Shown here: positions 46,340-54,552 of the stretch, one piece after another
Numbering within the stretch: the first letter of the stretch is position 1
How the letters are laid out: the number at the start of each line of letters is the position of its first letter
NCBI GenBank assembly: GCA_012931725.1
Contig: CM022952.1
Coordinates: 59,597,772-59,661,771, forward strand
Direction of reading: 5' to 3'
DNA from: Litsea cubeba
Lineage: Eukaryota > Streptophyta > Magnoliopsida > Laurales > Lauraceae
DNA length: 64,000 nt
Made by a program: the position numbers and the translations under genes
The notes under the pieces: model-generated
Told to the model about the DNA's origin: nothing
Seen by the model: the letters and a program-made list of their open reading frames with translations, nothing else
Database searches by the model: none

Positions 46340-46680
46340 GAACTAAAAAAGAAGAAGAAGAAAAAAAGAAACTTTCTCAAAAATAAAAAAAAATAGAAAG
46401 GAGAAAGAAAAGAACAAAAAAAGGGAAGAAAAAGAAAAATTTCTCAAAAAAAAAGGAGAGATAGAAAAAAAAAAGAAAGGAAACAAAAAATGGGATTGGC
46501 CCACAGGCCACGTGGCCGTACGGCCAGATCTGTACGGATCTGTCCGTACGGCCAAAAAAAAAAAGGTGTAAAAAAAAAGAAGAAAACACGTGAAAAAGAA
46601 AAAAAAAAGAAAAGAAAGAAATAAAAAAAAGAAAGAACTTTTTTTTTATCATCCTACTTTCTACAATGGAGTTTTCTTGA
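46340..46680 (+). repeat. Purine-rich tract within the first intron of the antisense gene
   Basis: GAAAGAAAAAG-type sequence, interrupted at 46500-46551 by a GC-rich palindrome block. On the minus strand it is pyrimidine-rich. It gives a long Phe/Leu-rich frame that I regard as an artefact. Confidence 0.7.
46506..46551. repeat. Palindrome cluster with GGCCACGTGGCC and GGCCGTACGGCC
   Basis: Two overlapping perfect 12-bp palindromes lie at 46506-46517 and 46514-46525, followed by CCGTACGG at 46544-46551. The block lies in AT-rich surroundings inside intron 1 of the antisense gene. The CACGTG core is a G-box sequence. Confidence 0.85.
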
Positions 46681-46825
46681 AAAAGAGAACTTACTTGAAG
46701 CCATTGATGGAGAAGAAGAAGAAAAGTCTTGAAGATCTTGAAGAAGAAGAACTCTTGGTCTAGAAGCCCTCTTGGGATTGTTGCAAAAGAAAGCAATAAG
46801 AGTAAGAGATCCAACCTCCTCCTTG

Positions 46826-46833
46826 CTTTTATA
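46826..46833 (-). promoter_or_regulatory. TATA box of the antisense gene
   Basis: The minus strand reads TATAAAAG in the context CTTCTATAAAAGCAAGG. It lies about 120 bp upstream of the ATG at 46704. An array of 30-bp repeats lies directly upstream. Confidence 0.65.
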
Positions 46834-46914
46834 GAAGAGAGCAAACCAAAGAAGGAAAGAAGAAAGAGGTAAGTGTTACTAATTAGTAACCTTACCAAAA
46901 GAAAGAAATTAGAA

Positions 46915-47135
46915 AGATTCTTTCCCAAAAAAAAGATATCTTGAGAGATTCTCTCCCAAAAAGAAATCAATGAGAGATTTTCTTCCAAAAGATAGGAGAT
47001 TTGAGATATTCTCTCCCAAAGAAAGATATCTTGAGATATTCTCTCCCAAAATAAAGGGAACATGAGAGATTCTCTCCAAATAAAGATATTCTTAGATATT
47101 CTCTATCCAAACGAGATAATTTTAGATATCCTTTA
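46915..47135 (-). repeat. About seven 30-bp repeats upstream of the antisense TATA box
   Basis: Units contain GAGAGATTCTCTCCCAAA or GAGATATTCTCTCCCAAA, each with a short self-complementary GAGANATTCTC core. Spacing is about 28-33 bp. The array ends about 80 bp upstream of the TATA box on the minus strand. Confidence 0.8.
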
Positions 47136-47435
47136 TAAAATGACACCATATGAGATCTAAGTCATTTTAAAAGCTTAAGGTCCCATGGGTTAGCCCATAT
47201 GAGCCAGGTTTGACCACCTAGGCACTAAAACAAAAAATTTTGGGCTTTTAGTAAAAGAGAAATCCCTCTTACCCAGAGCATACAAAAATGGTTCCATGCC
47301 TCTTTTAAGTTGATTGGACCATACAAAAAAAGAATTCCAAGCCCCATGAGATTCCAAAAATCAAACCATCAAGCCTCATATACCAAATTGAGCCAAATTC
47401 TTGAAATTGACATTCCACAAAAATCCAAACCAAAT
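47136..47435. other. Tat 3' region spacer
   Basis: Non-coding sequence between the antisense upstream repeats and the next minisatellite. No feature recognised. Confidence 0.45.
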
Positions 47436-47660
47436 CCTGGTCTCCTAACTTGCCACATACAGCTTGTTAGGTCACACGACCAAAACCAAAAACCAAAACC
47501 TGATCTCCTAACTTGCCACATACAGCCTGTTAGGTCACAAGATCAAAACCAAAATCGACCCCCCAACATTCCACATACAGCTTGTTGGGTCACACGGTCA
47601 AAACCAAACCCGACCCCTAACCTGCCACACACAGCTTGTTAGGTCACAAGGTCAAAATCC
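47436..47660 (+). repeat. Four repeats of about 60 bp before the Tat polypurine tract
   Basis: Units share CTTGCCACATACAGCTTGTTAGGTCACA followed by a GATCAAAACCAAA-like linker. Copies lie at about 47448, 47510, 47566 and 47620. Confidence 0.85.
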
Positions 47661-47870
47661 AAATCCACATCACTGATGTCATCTTCAAAACTTTGCCTCG
47701 AGATGGTACGTGATCCCTTTCACTACCATAAAATTCCCCTAGAAGCTCAAAAGGCTACAAATACCAAAAGAAAGACTGCTCAAAGACTCTTGGTCAAGTC
47801 AAAAGCTCTCCTTAAAAAATCTCTTCGAGGCACATCGACTACAAAAGTTAATCAACTCATCGCTGCACCT

Positions 47871-47882
47871 CGAGGGGGCATC
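47871..47882 (+). promoter_or_regulatory. Polypurine tract of the Tat element
   Basis: CGAGGGGGCATC lies immediately before the TG of the 3' LTR. Confidence 0.75.
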
Positions 47883-50415
47883 TGTTGACACCAAAAAATG
47901 TGTCACTTTGCTTCTTCAAAATCCAGAAAGCTACATGAAGTCGCAGCCTGCCATAAATAGGCAATGCTACTTCCAAAAATCAAATCTTGTCAGAATCAAA
48001 CAAAAACTGCAAGATCCTTCAAGACAGCCAAAAGAGGAGTACACAAGAAGTTTCGGGCCATTTCAAAATCATTTGGCCTAACTTCGCTTCTCTGGTAGCT
48101 GAAAAGGACCTCCCGGCGGCGAAAGCATCGGAGACACCAAATCTTCGATCAGAGCCGATGGATGATCTCAAAATACATCCAAAAGGCTCCACGTCAAGTT
48201 CTGAGTCAAACCGACAACGTTTGACCCTACATCAACCCTCGAACAGCTAAATCAAGCCTCTCAGCGGCGAGAACCACCGAGGCCATCACTCATCAAATAG
48301 AGCACACATGGACGGCATCAAAATGCTTACAAAGGGCTACACGTCAAATTTTAGGTCATTTCGATAACATCTGACCAGACTTTGACGCTCGGAATCCAAA
48401 TCAGGCCTCTCGGTGGTGAAGCTGAGCCTATGGATCATCTTAAAATGACTCCAATAGGTTCCCTGTCAAATTTCAAGTCAATCGGACATCGGTTGACTGC
48501 ACATCAAGCCGCGACATCTTCATCGCGATAAAAACAAGTCTACTTACGATAGGACCCCAAATGGCCTCAAAACTCAAATAAAAGCCTATGGTTGGTCTTA
48601 TTTATTATTTAAGAGGCTTCATCCCAAATTTCAGGTCATTCCGACATCGTTTGGCCCAGTTTCAGCTTCTGACGGAAAATCAGCAGCTCTGCGAGACAAA
48701 GTCTTCGGCTTTCCCGGAAAATTGGAAACTTTGCACTAAAAATGCAAGGATTCTCATCAAGTTTTCTATAGGGAAATCAGGCCAATAAATGATAAAAAAG
48801 GCCAACAAAAAATACAAAAGAAAAAAGAATAAAAAAATATAAAAAACGGATGCAAAATGGGACAAAAAGGAGGAAATTCCCCCAGGGTCGCAGTCGCCGG
48901 CGACCATGGAGCCTGGAATCGCTGGGTGGGCCTCGGAAGGCCCGTTTTTCATTGTTTTTCTCGATTCGAAGCGTCCGACTCTTGGGATTTTCTAAAATTC
49001 ATACTTTTGAGGTGCCAAATCCTTTGACATCCGTCAAAATCACGGGTCAATCATCAAGAGTATCAAAATCAACATTGATCGCCAACTGGTCAACCAAAAA
49101 AGTGTGCTTTCTACCCGACCGATAGAGAAATTGACATGACAGATGGCACCGACCCGCTGTTGGCAACCAATACCTGAAGTTACATGGTCATCCAATGTCG
49201 ATTTACATAAAGATCCATTGATGATCATCGCCAGAAGAATCCCAAAAGACGCAGCACGGCCCGCCACTCTTAAACTGCTCGGCGACCATTTAATACGATT
49301 AATTGACTAACTTTGTTACAGTCATTAATTCATTTCTTTGGATGGCCCAATCAGAAGCAAGCATCCGGGAGTTACAAAGTCAATTGATTCATGGCATTTA
49401 ACCCATGAAACTCCTCCCATCATGGCAATTAAAGGCGATTAAATGCCCTCAATCTCCTCTGGCCAATCAGAAGCCAAGAAAAAGGAGTTACAAAATAAAG
49501 AATTCAATCTTGTAACTCCTCCCTTTATGTAGCTTTATGACAATTAAGGCTCATAAATCCTCCTAAATGGCTACCTAAAAGCCTATAAATAGGAGAGCAT
49601 TCCAAAGAATTCCGGATCGGAAAAACAAGACAGATCCCAGATCAGAAAAAAGCACAGAAATCCAGAGAAAGAAAGAGAGAAAACTCTACAAAAGTTCTGC
49701 ACCGGCCGCCACTACAAGGTGACAAAAGTCCCTTGGACACTATCCCCCCCAAGGTCCTTGCCTTCTCCTTCTGCCTCCAATGGCTTAGACGTGGCTTTTT
49801 AGCCCGTCTACTTAGCTTTTTATTGAACATAGGACCTCCTCTTGGTCTTTATCCTCTAAAAACGTGAGGTTATAGTCAAGCCAAGCGAATCAAGAGCATC
49901 CTCTGTTCTCATCTGCATGGATGATGGCGAAGTCCACATATGGCTTGCTACCGTCAATCTGAATGAGTCCCCCACAATCTCCTGAGAAGTTAGATCCTCC
50001 TTTTCTTGCTTTTCATTGTAGTTTGTATTTTTCCAAAAGAGACAAAAATCACAACTCTTGTCTGTCATTATTGATAACCATTGTAAATCGGCTATAAACG
50101 CCAAAAATCGGCTATAAACGCCAAAATCGGCTATAAATGCCAAAAAAATCGCCTTTCACGGCAAACCAAGAAAAATGTCTCTTTTCTTAAATATATGTGC
50201 AATGAAAAACTTGAAAGAAGTTGATTTCCTTTTTACTTGCGAAGGTCGATCTCTTGATCACCGCATGTAATTCCAAGTAAAATAGAAAATCTGGCACACC
50301 CACACAAAAAAAAATGTTGATTCACGCCTTTGCCCCCCGGTTACGAAAGGGTCAGATCAAACGGACTCCCACGTCCGCCGACCTCGGTAGAACCGAGCAG
50401 AAGCACTGTCCATCA
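47883..50415 (+). mobile_element. 3' LTR of the Tat element
   Basis: 2533 bp, same ends as the 5' LTR. It has a shortened palindrome cluster at 48881-48909, a TATA box at 49584-49591, and three CGGCTATAAAYGCC units near 50088-50140 against two in the 5' LTR. Confidence 0.95.
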
Positions 50416-53110
50416 CTAACTAGCTTAGCTCTCTGCATGTTGAACCTGTTTAGAACCTTTTCAACATATTCTACCTGAGACACCTTCAATGTTCGATTTT
50501 TCCTATCTCTGCTAATTCTAATGCCGAGAATTTGATTTACAGTACCCAAATCATTCATTTCGAATTTCTATGACAACTTTTTCTTCAAATTGTTTATTTC
50601 ATGCGTATTTGAACCTGCAACAAGCATATCATCTACGTACAAGAGTAGAATAATGTTATAGTCATCAAAACTTTTGAGATAACAACAATAGTCTGCATGA
50701 CACCGTTTGTATCCTGTGTTGCACATAAACCTGTCAAATTTAATGTAGCATTGCCTTGGGCTTGCTTCAAACCATATAAACTCTTTTTGAGCTTTCACAC
50801 CATCTTCTCCTTTCCTGGTATAACATATCCCTGTGGTTGATGCATATAAAATTCTTCTTCCAAGTCACCATGGAGAAACGCAGTTTTCACATGTAACTGC
50901 TCAAGATGTAAATCTTTTACTGCCACAATGCTCAAAACACTTCTGATTGTGTTCAATTGAACCACAGGAGAAAATAACTTAGAGTAATCAATACCTGCCT
51001 TCTACTAGAAGCCTTTTGCAACGAATCTGGCTTTGTATTGCTTGCTATCGGCATGTTCTTCCCTCAATTTGTATACCCGCTTGTTGTGCAATGTTTTCTT
51101 TCCCTCAGGCAACAAAACTAAGTCTCATGTCTGGTTTGATGATAAAGATTGCATTTCATCTTCCATGGCTTGTTCCCACCTAGCCCGAGTTTCAACCTGC
51201 AATGCTTCTTCATAACATTCTGGCTCACCACCATCAGTTAACAAGAAGTAAAACAAAGATGGTGAATAGTGTTGTGTAGGCTTAGGAGTCCTAGATGACC
51301 TTCTTACCGGGGCAGGTGTTTGAGGGTCCACCTATGGGCTTTCATTTTCATGCACTTCAGGTGCATCATTTTTGAAAGTGTCATCTAGTTCTAAATATTC
51401 ATTGTTGTCCTCTTACACCTGTTGTGCAATGCTTTCTTTCCCTCAGGCAACTGAACTAAGTCCCATGTCTGGTTTGATGATAAAGATTGTATCTCATCTT
51501 CCATGGCTTGTTCCCACCTTGCCCAAGTATCAACCTGCAATGCTTCTTCATAACATTCTGACTCACCACCATCAGCTAATAACAAGTAAAACAAAGAAGG
51601 TGAATAGCGATGTGTAGGCTTAGGAGTCATAGACGACCTTCTTACTGGGTCAGGTGTTTGAGGGTCCACCTACGGGTTTTCATTTTCATGCACTTTGGGT
51701 ACATCATTTTCGAAAGTGTCATCTAGTTCAAAGTATTCATTGCTGTCCTCCTTCACCTTATCCTTGTTTTTATGCATCACTTTCTCATTGAATATAACAT
51801 TTTTGCTTCTAATGATTTTTCTATTTTCATCATCCCAGAAGTAGTAACCAAACTCATCAGAACCATATCCAATGAAAGTGCATTTCCTAGATTTAGAATC
51901 TAGTTTGTCTATTTTTTTAGCATCAACATGAACATAAGTGATACAAACAAATACTTTTAAGTGAGAAAGGTCTACCTCTTTTCCGGTTCAAGCTTCCTCT
52001 AGTAGTCCACCATCTAAAGGTACTGAAGGCCCCCGATTAATCAAGTATGCAACAGTATTCACTGCTTCCACCCAAAACTGGATGGGCAATCCAGCATGTA
52101 GCCTCAGACTTCTAGCATGCTCAACAATTGTCCTGTTCATGCGCTCTGCCACACCATTTTGTTGTGGTGTATTGGGAATGGTCTTCTATCGCTTAATGCC
52201 ATTTTTGGCGCAATACTCTTCCAATTCTTTGCTACAGTACTCTCCCCCATTATCAGACCTTAGGCATTTCAGTTTCAAACCTATTTCATTTGCAACCAAA
52301 GCTTTTCACTCCTTGAAAACATTAAACACGTCAAACCTGTGTTCCTTGTAGCATCATCAATGCATGTAACAAAGTAAGAAGATCCACCAAGAGAAGGTAC
52401 CTGAGTTTGTCCCCACACATCCGTGTGCACTAGTTCCAACCTTTCTCACTTCGGTGGCCTACCTATTTTATAGAATGTAACTTTCTTCTGCTTTCCGAAA
52501 ACATAGTCTTCATAGAACTCTAAGTCTAAGGACTTGAGTCATTCCAGGTTACCTTTAGAGTGAAGAATCTTCATCCCTTTCTCACTCATGTGTTCGAGTC
52601 TATAGTGCCATGTGTTTGAGTCAATGCCTTTATCTGCAACTGCAATGGAACTTGTAGAGTTGTTAGTCAAGTAAAGAGTTCTTTCTTTCTTACCGCGAGC
52701 AACAACCATACTCCCTTTTGTAACTTTCCAGAAATCATTTGCAAAAATAGTTACGCGACCAGAGTTAGCAAACTGACCAACTAGTATGAGGTTTCACTTT
52801 AGGCTGGGTACATGCCTGACATCATTTAATTGCCATATACTGCCGTTTGGCAATTTAACCTGAACATCTCCCTTGCCAATTATGTCACAAGGTTCATCAT
52901 CACCAAGATAAACATTTCCAAAGTCACCTTGTACACAATTTTTGAGATATTCTCTATGTGCAGTAGCATGAAAGGACGCACCAGAATCTATGACCCAAGA
53001 TTCAGATTTATAATCAAAAGCAAGAATTAAAGCATCTTGAACAGCATCACCTGCGACATTTGCAGAAGCATCGTTGTCCTTATTGCCGTTCTTTTGCTTA
53101 TTTTTATTTG
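50416..53110 (-). pseudogene. Copia B pol: gag end, protease, integrase and most of RT
   Basis: Minus strand from 53110: Lys/Asn-rich gag end, protease box SWVIDSGASFHATA (about 52990-52950), gag-pre-integrase (TWHYRLEHMSEKGMKIL), then integrase (LVHTDVWGQTQVPSLGGSSYFVTCIDD, to about 51900). The RT comes last, with RRSSRTPKPTQHYSP, ARWEQAMEDEMQSLSSNQTWDLV, WFEASPRQCYIKFDRFM, LLLYVDDMLVAGSN and MNDLGTVNQILGIRISRDRKN, up to 50421. The YVDD box is intact, but stops and frameshifts are scattered through IN and RT. A 338-bp tandem duplication disturbs the RT N-terminal part. The coding order and Tnt1/Tork-like motifs match 13930-14694. Confidence 0.9.
51082..51757. repeat. 338-bp tandem duplication inside Copia B pol
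   Basis: The segment from TGTTGTGCAATG at 51082 is repeated from 51420. Both copies encode the linker/RT start (MDPQTPxPVRRSS to QSLSSNQT). They differ at roughly 5-8% of sites by eye, so the duplication is old. Confidence 0.88.
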
Positions 53111-53459
53111 GTGAAGCCCGATCTAGACTTTATTCTATTACAGGGGTTTATTTGTAATTTGTTGGTTCAATCTGGACCATATTATAAGGCCAGATCCGAC
53201 GGTTGTGGGTGTCTAGAGGTTTAGGGCTTCATATATTTATACTGAGTGGTGAGAGCATTGAACTAATGGTGAAATACAAAGAGAGCAAGAGAGACAGTGA
53301 GTGCTTGTACTCTTGTGGGAATCTCAATTAATAGTGAACGGCATGAATCTCTCGTGGATATAGGCAATCTTGCCGAACCACATAAATCCATGTCTCGTGG
53401 ATTGATTGTGTGATTGATTGATAATCTTGTAGATCGTGCGTGTGTGTCCGATCCTAACA
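53111..53459 (+). mobile_element. Copia B 5' LTR, in inverted orientation
   Basis: The plus strand reads the same LTR as the minus strand of 13521-13881, from base ~11 (TTGGTGAAGCCC) to the end (TCCTAACA). The first bases of the LTR are missing at its left junction with gag/protease sequence. Confidence 0.9.
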
Positions 53460-53461
53460 AC

Positions 53462-53473
53462 TTGTATCAAAGC
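53462..53473 (+). promoter_or_regulatory. Primer binding site of Copia B, decayed
   Basis: TTGTATCAAAGC, two bases after the LTR, corresponds to the tRNA-iMet site TGGTATCAGAGC with changes. Confidence 0.7.
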
Positions 53474-54352
53474 TTAGAATTTGCGCATGATCCACGATCA
53501 AGATTAATCTCAGAGAAGAGATCGCCTGGATCTCTTGATTTCGCCACACGGAGGATTGTTGCAGAACGTTCTGGGTTGGGACTCACAAAGGACTCGGTAG
53601 GCCATCACTGTGCATGATCGAGTTGCAGAACCGAGTTACAGAGAGGAAACTCTGGGGGCTTCGTCACATCTCGTTGCTCGACAGAGAAGGAGTCTGGGTT
53701 GACAGACTCTATTTGGAAATTAGACAGACGATCGCACGCCTCTGTTCCATTGCTGTAAAGGAGATACAGAGGTGGGCGCCGCGCCAGATCTCATCAATCA
53801 AAAGAAGGGTTCAGTTCCGTCGCTGCACCCGTCGCCCATCGTCAACTAGGTTCTGTGATTGATCTGCATAGCCCATCCTTGCCATGGCCATCGCCGGAAT
53901 TCCGTCACTGCTACCGCCCCTTGCCTGCGTCGGAGAAGGGGAGGAGAAGAAATCTCTAGTCATTGTTTCTCTGTTCTGTAATAGAAATTGAAGGAAGAAG
54001 GAGACCCTCGTAGGTCAGGTCTGTTGAGTCAGTTCCAGGTCAGGTTCGGCCCGCCCGCTCCAGAAGCCTAACAGCGTAGTTACAAGTTAGGTCCAGGCCA
54101 GTTCGACCTGACCCGCTTCCCAGAACCCCAGGAGCAGTCCACTGACTTAGTAGTACAGTCAAAAGCATATTTGACCAATTGGATGGCCATAATCATTTCT
54201 TGATTTTTGAAGTGATCCGAACTCAGAATTGTGCTCCGTTTTTTTTTTGTTGGATTCGTATCGACGAGATCTACAAGGTAGATGGAACGGATTGACGGTT
54301 TGATAGGTAGAGAAATTCATCAAGTAGATTGAACTTGGTTTGAGTGGGAGCA
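53474..54352 (+). other. Copia B untranslated leader (inverted segment)
   Basis: Non-coding sequence between the primer site and the gag start. Short open frames have no recognised domain. Confidence 0.6.
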
Positions 54353-54494
54353 ATGACGAACGACACAAAGTTCACAATTGAGAAGTTTAATGGCACAAAC
54401 TTCGCATACTGGAATATGCAGATTGAGGATCTCCTCTACCTGAAGAATTTCAACTTGCCGCTTGGGGGAAAAGCCCAGAAACCTACCAGATTTA
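54353..54494 (+). pseudogene. Copia B gag N-terminus (inverted segment)
   Basis: ATG at 54353 opens MTNDTKFTIEKFNGTNFAYWNMQIEDLL, then NFNLPLGGKAQKP, typical of the N-terminus of copia gag. After about 47 codons it runs into reversed LTR sequence. The remainder of gag up to its C-terminal Lys-rich end (near 53100, other strand) is missing. Confidence 0.85.
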
Positions 54495-54547
54495 AGATAA
54501 ACCCGAGTAATAGAATAAAGTCTAGATCAAGCTTCACCAACCCATCA
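54495..54547 (-). mobile_element. First ~53 bp of the Copia B 5' LTR
   Basis: On the minus strand it starts TGATGGGTTGG and matches the start of the LTR at 13881 downward. It is flanked on the right by the target duplication GCATT (54548-54552). It stops at a GATAAACCC word shared with the adjoining gag-side sequence. Confidence 0.88.
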
Positions 54548-54552
54548 GCATT

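Larger units (their letters stand above)
42094..46704 (-). pseudogene. Antisense five-exon gene in the Tat 3' region, PMD-like protein
   Basis: A TATA box lies at 46833-46826. Exon 1 is 46704-46695 (ATGGCTTCAA) with donor GTAAGT. Exon 2 is 45982-43494, after the acceptor TTTACAG. Exon 3 is 43401-43285, exon 4 is 43217-43100, and exon 5 is 43031-42094 with a stop. Joining exons 1 and 2 keeps frame and yields MASSGSSKTNKGKEPATS. Exon 2 encodes VYLGSVGLGIFSGDDSNWVKPF, then INGEIGFSLKELSAITGLPILG, YLTYWLGEAIFAGGDGTHIRPHYIF and KRAHRSKRKMSHH. The GEIGFSLKELSAITGLPI stretch recalls the plant mobile domain. Exons 3-4 are acidic; exon 5 has a long heptad-like coiled segment (about residues 180-265 of its 314). 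About seven stops and one frameshift break exon 2, and one base is out of phase at exon 4/5. Full length would be about 1,200 aa. Confidence 0.75.
26815..50415 (+). mobile_element. Tat-lineage Ty3/gypsy retrotransposon, 23.6 kb, with an antisense gene
   Basis: LTRs lie at 26815-29397 and 47883-50415, both starting TGTTGACACC and ending GTCCATCA. A perfect target duplication CTAAC lies at 26810-26814 and 50416-50420. The order is LTR, primer site, repeat-rich leader, gag, protease, G-patch, RT, RNase H, second (archaeal-type) RNase H, integrase, 7.3-kb 3' region with minisatellites and an antisense gene, polypurine tract, LTR. The second RNase H after the first marks the Tat/Ogre lineage. In the first 330 bp the LTRs differ at about 16 sites, all transitions by my count. 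All genes carry stops or frameshifts, so the copy is dead. Confidence 0.95.
13516..54552 (-). mobile_element. Copia B: one copia element spread over 41 kb by nested insertions
   Basis: The outer ends are TGTTAGGATC (13521 onward, the LTR end read in reverse) and CCCATCA (to 54547, the LTR start in reverse). Both are flanked by the same 5 bp, GCATT, at 13516-13520 and 54548-54552. The element lies on the minus strand. Its own sequence is only about 5.3 kb (13521-14694, 26802-26814 and 50416-54547). The rest is a CACTA transposon and a Tat retrotransposon that entered its RT domain. The RT reading frame runs from 50421 through the 13-bp scrap at 26802-26814 to 14694 once both insertions are removed, which ties the pieces together. 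Confidence 0.9.

Noticed and set aside
46377..47063. 228-codon minus-strand open frame rich in Phe, Leu and Ser
   Set aside because: It arises from the purine-rich strand, overlaps the intron 1, first exon and promoter of the antisense gene in another frame, and has no domain.
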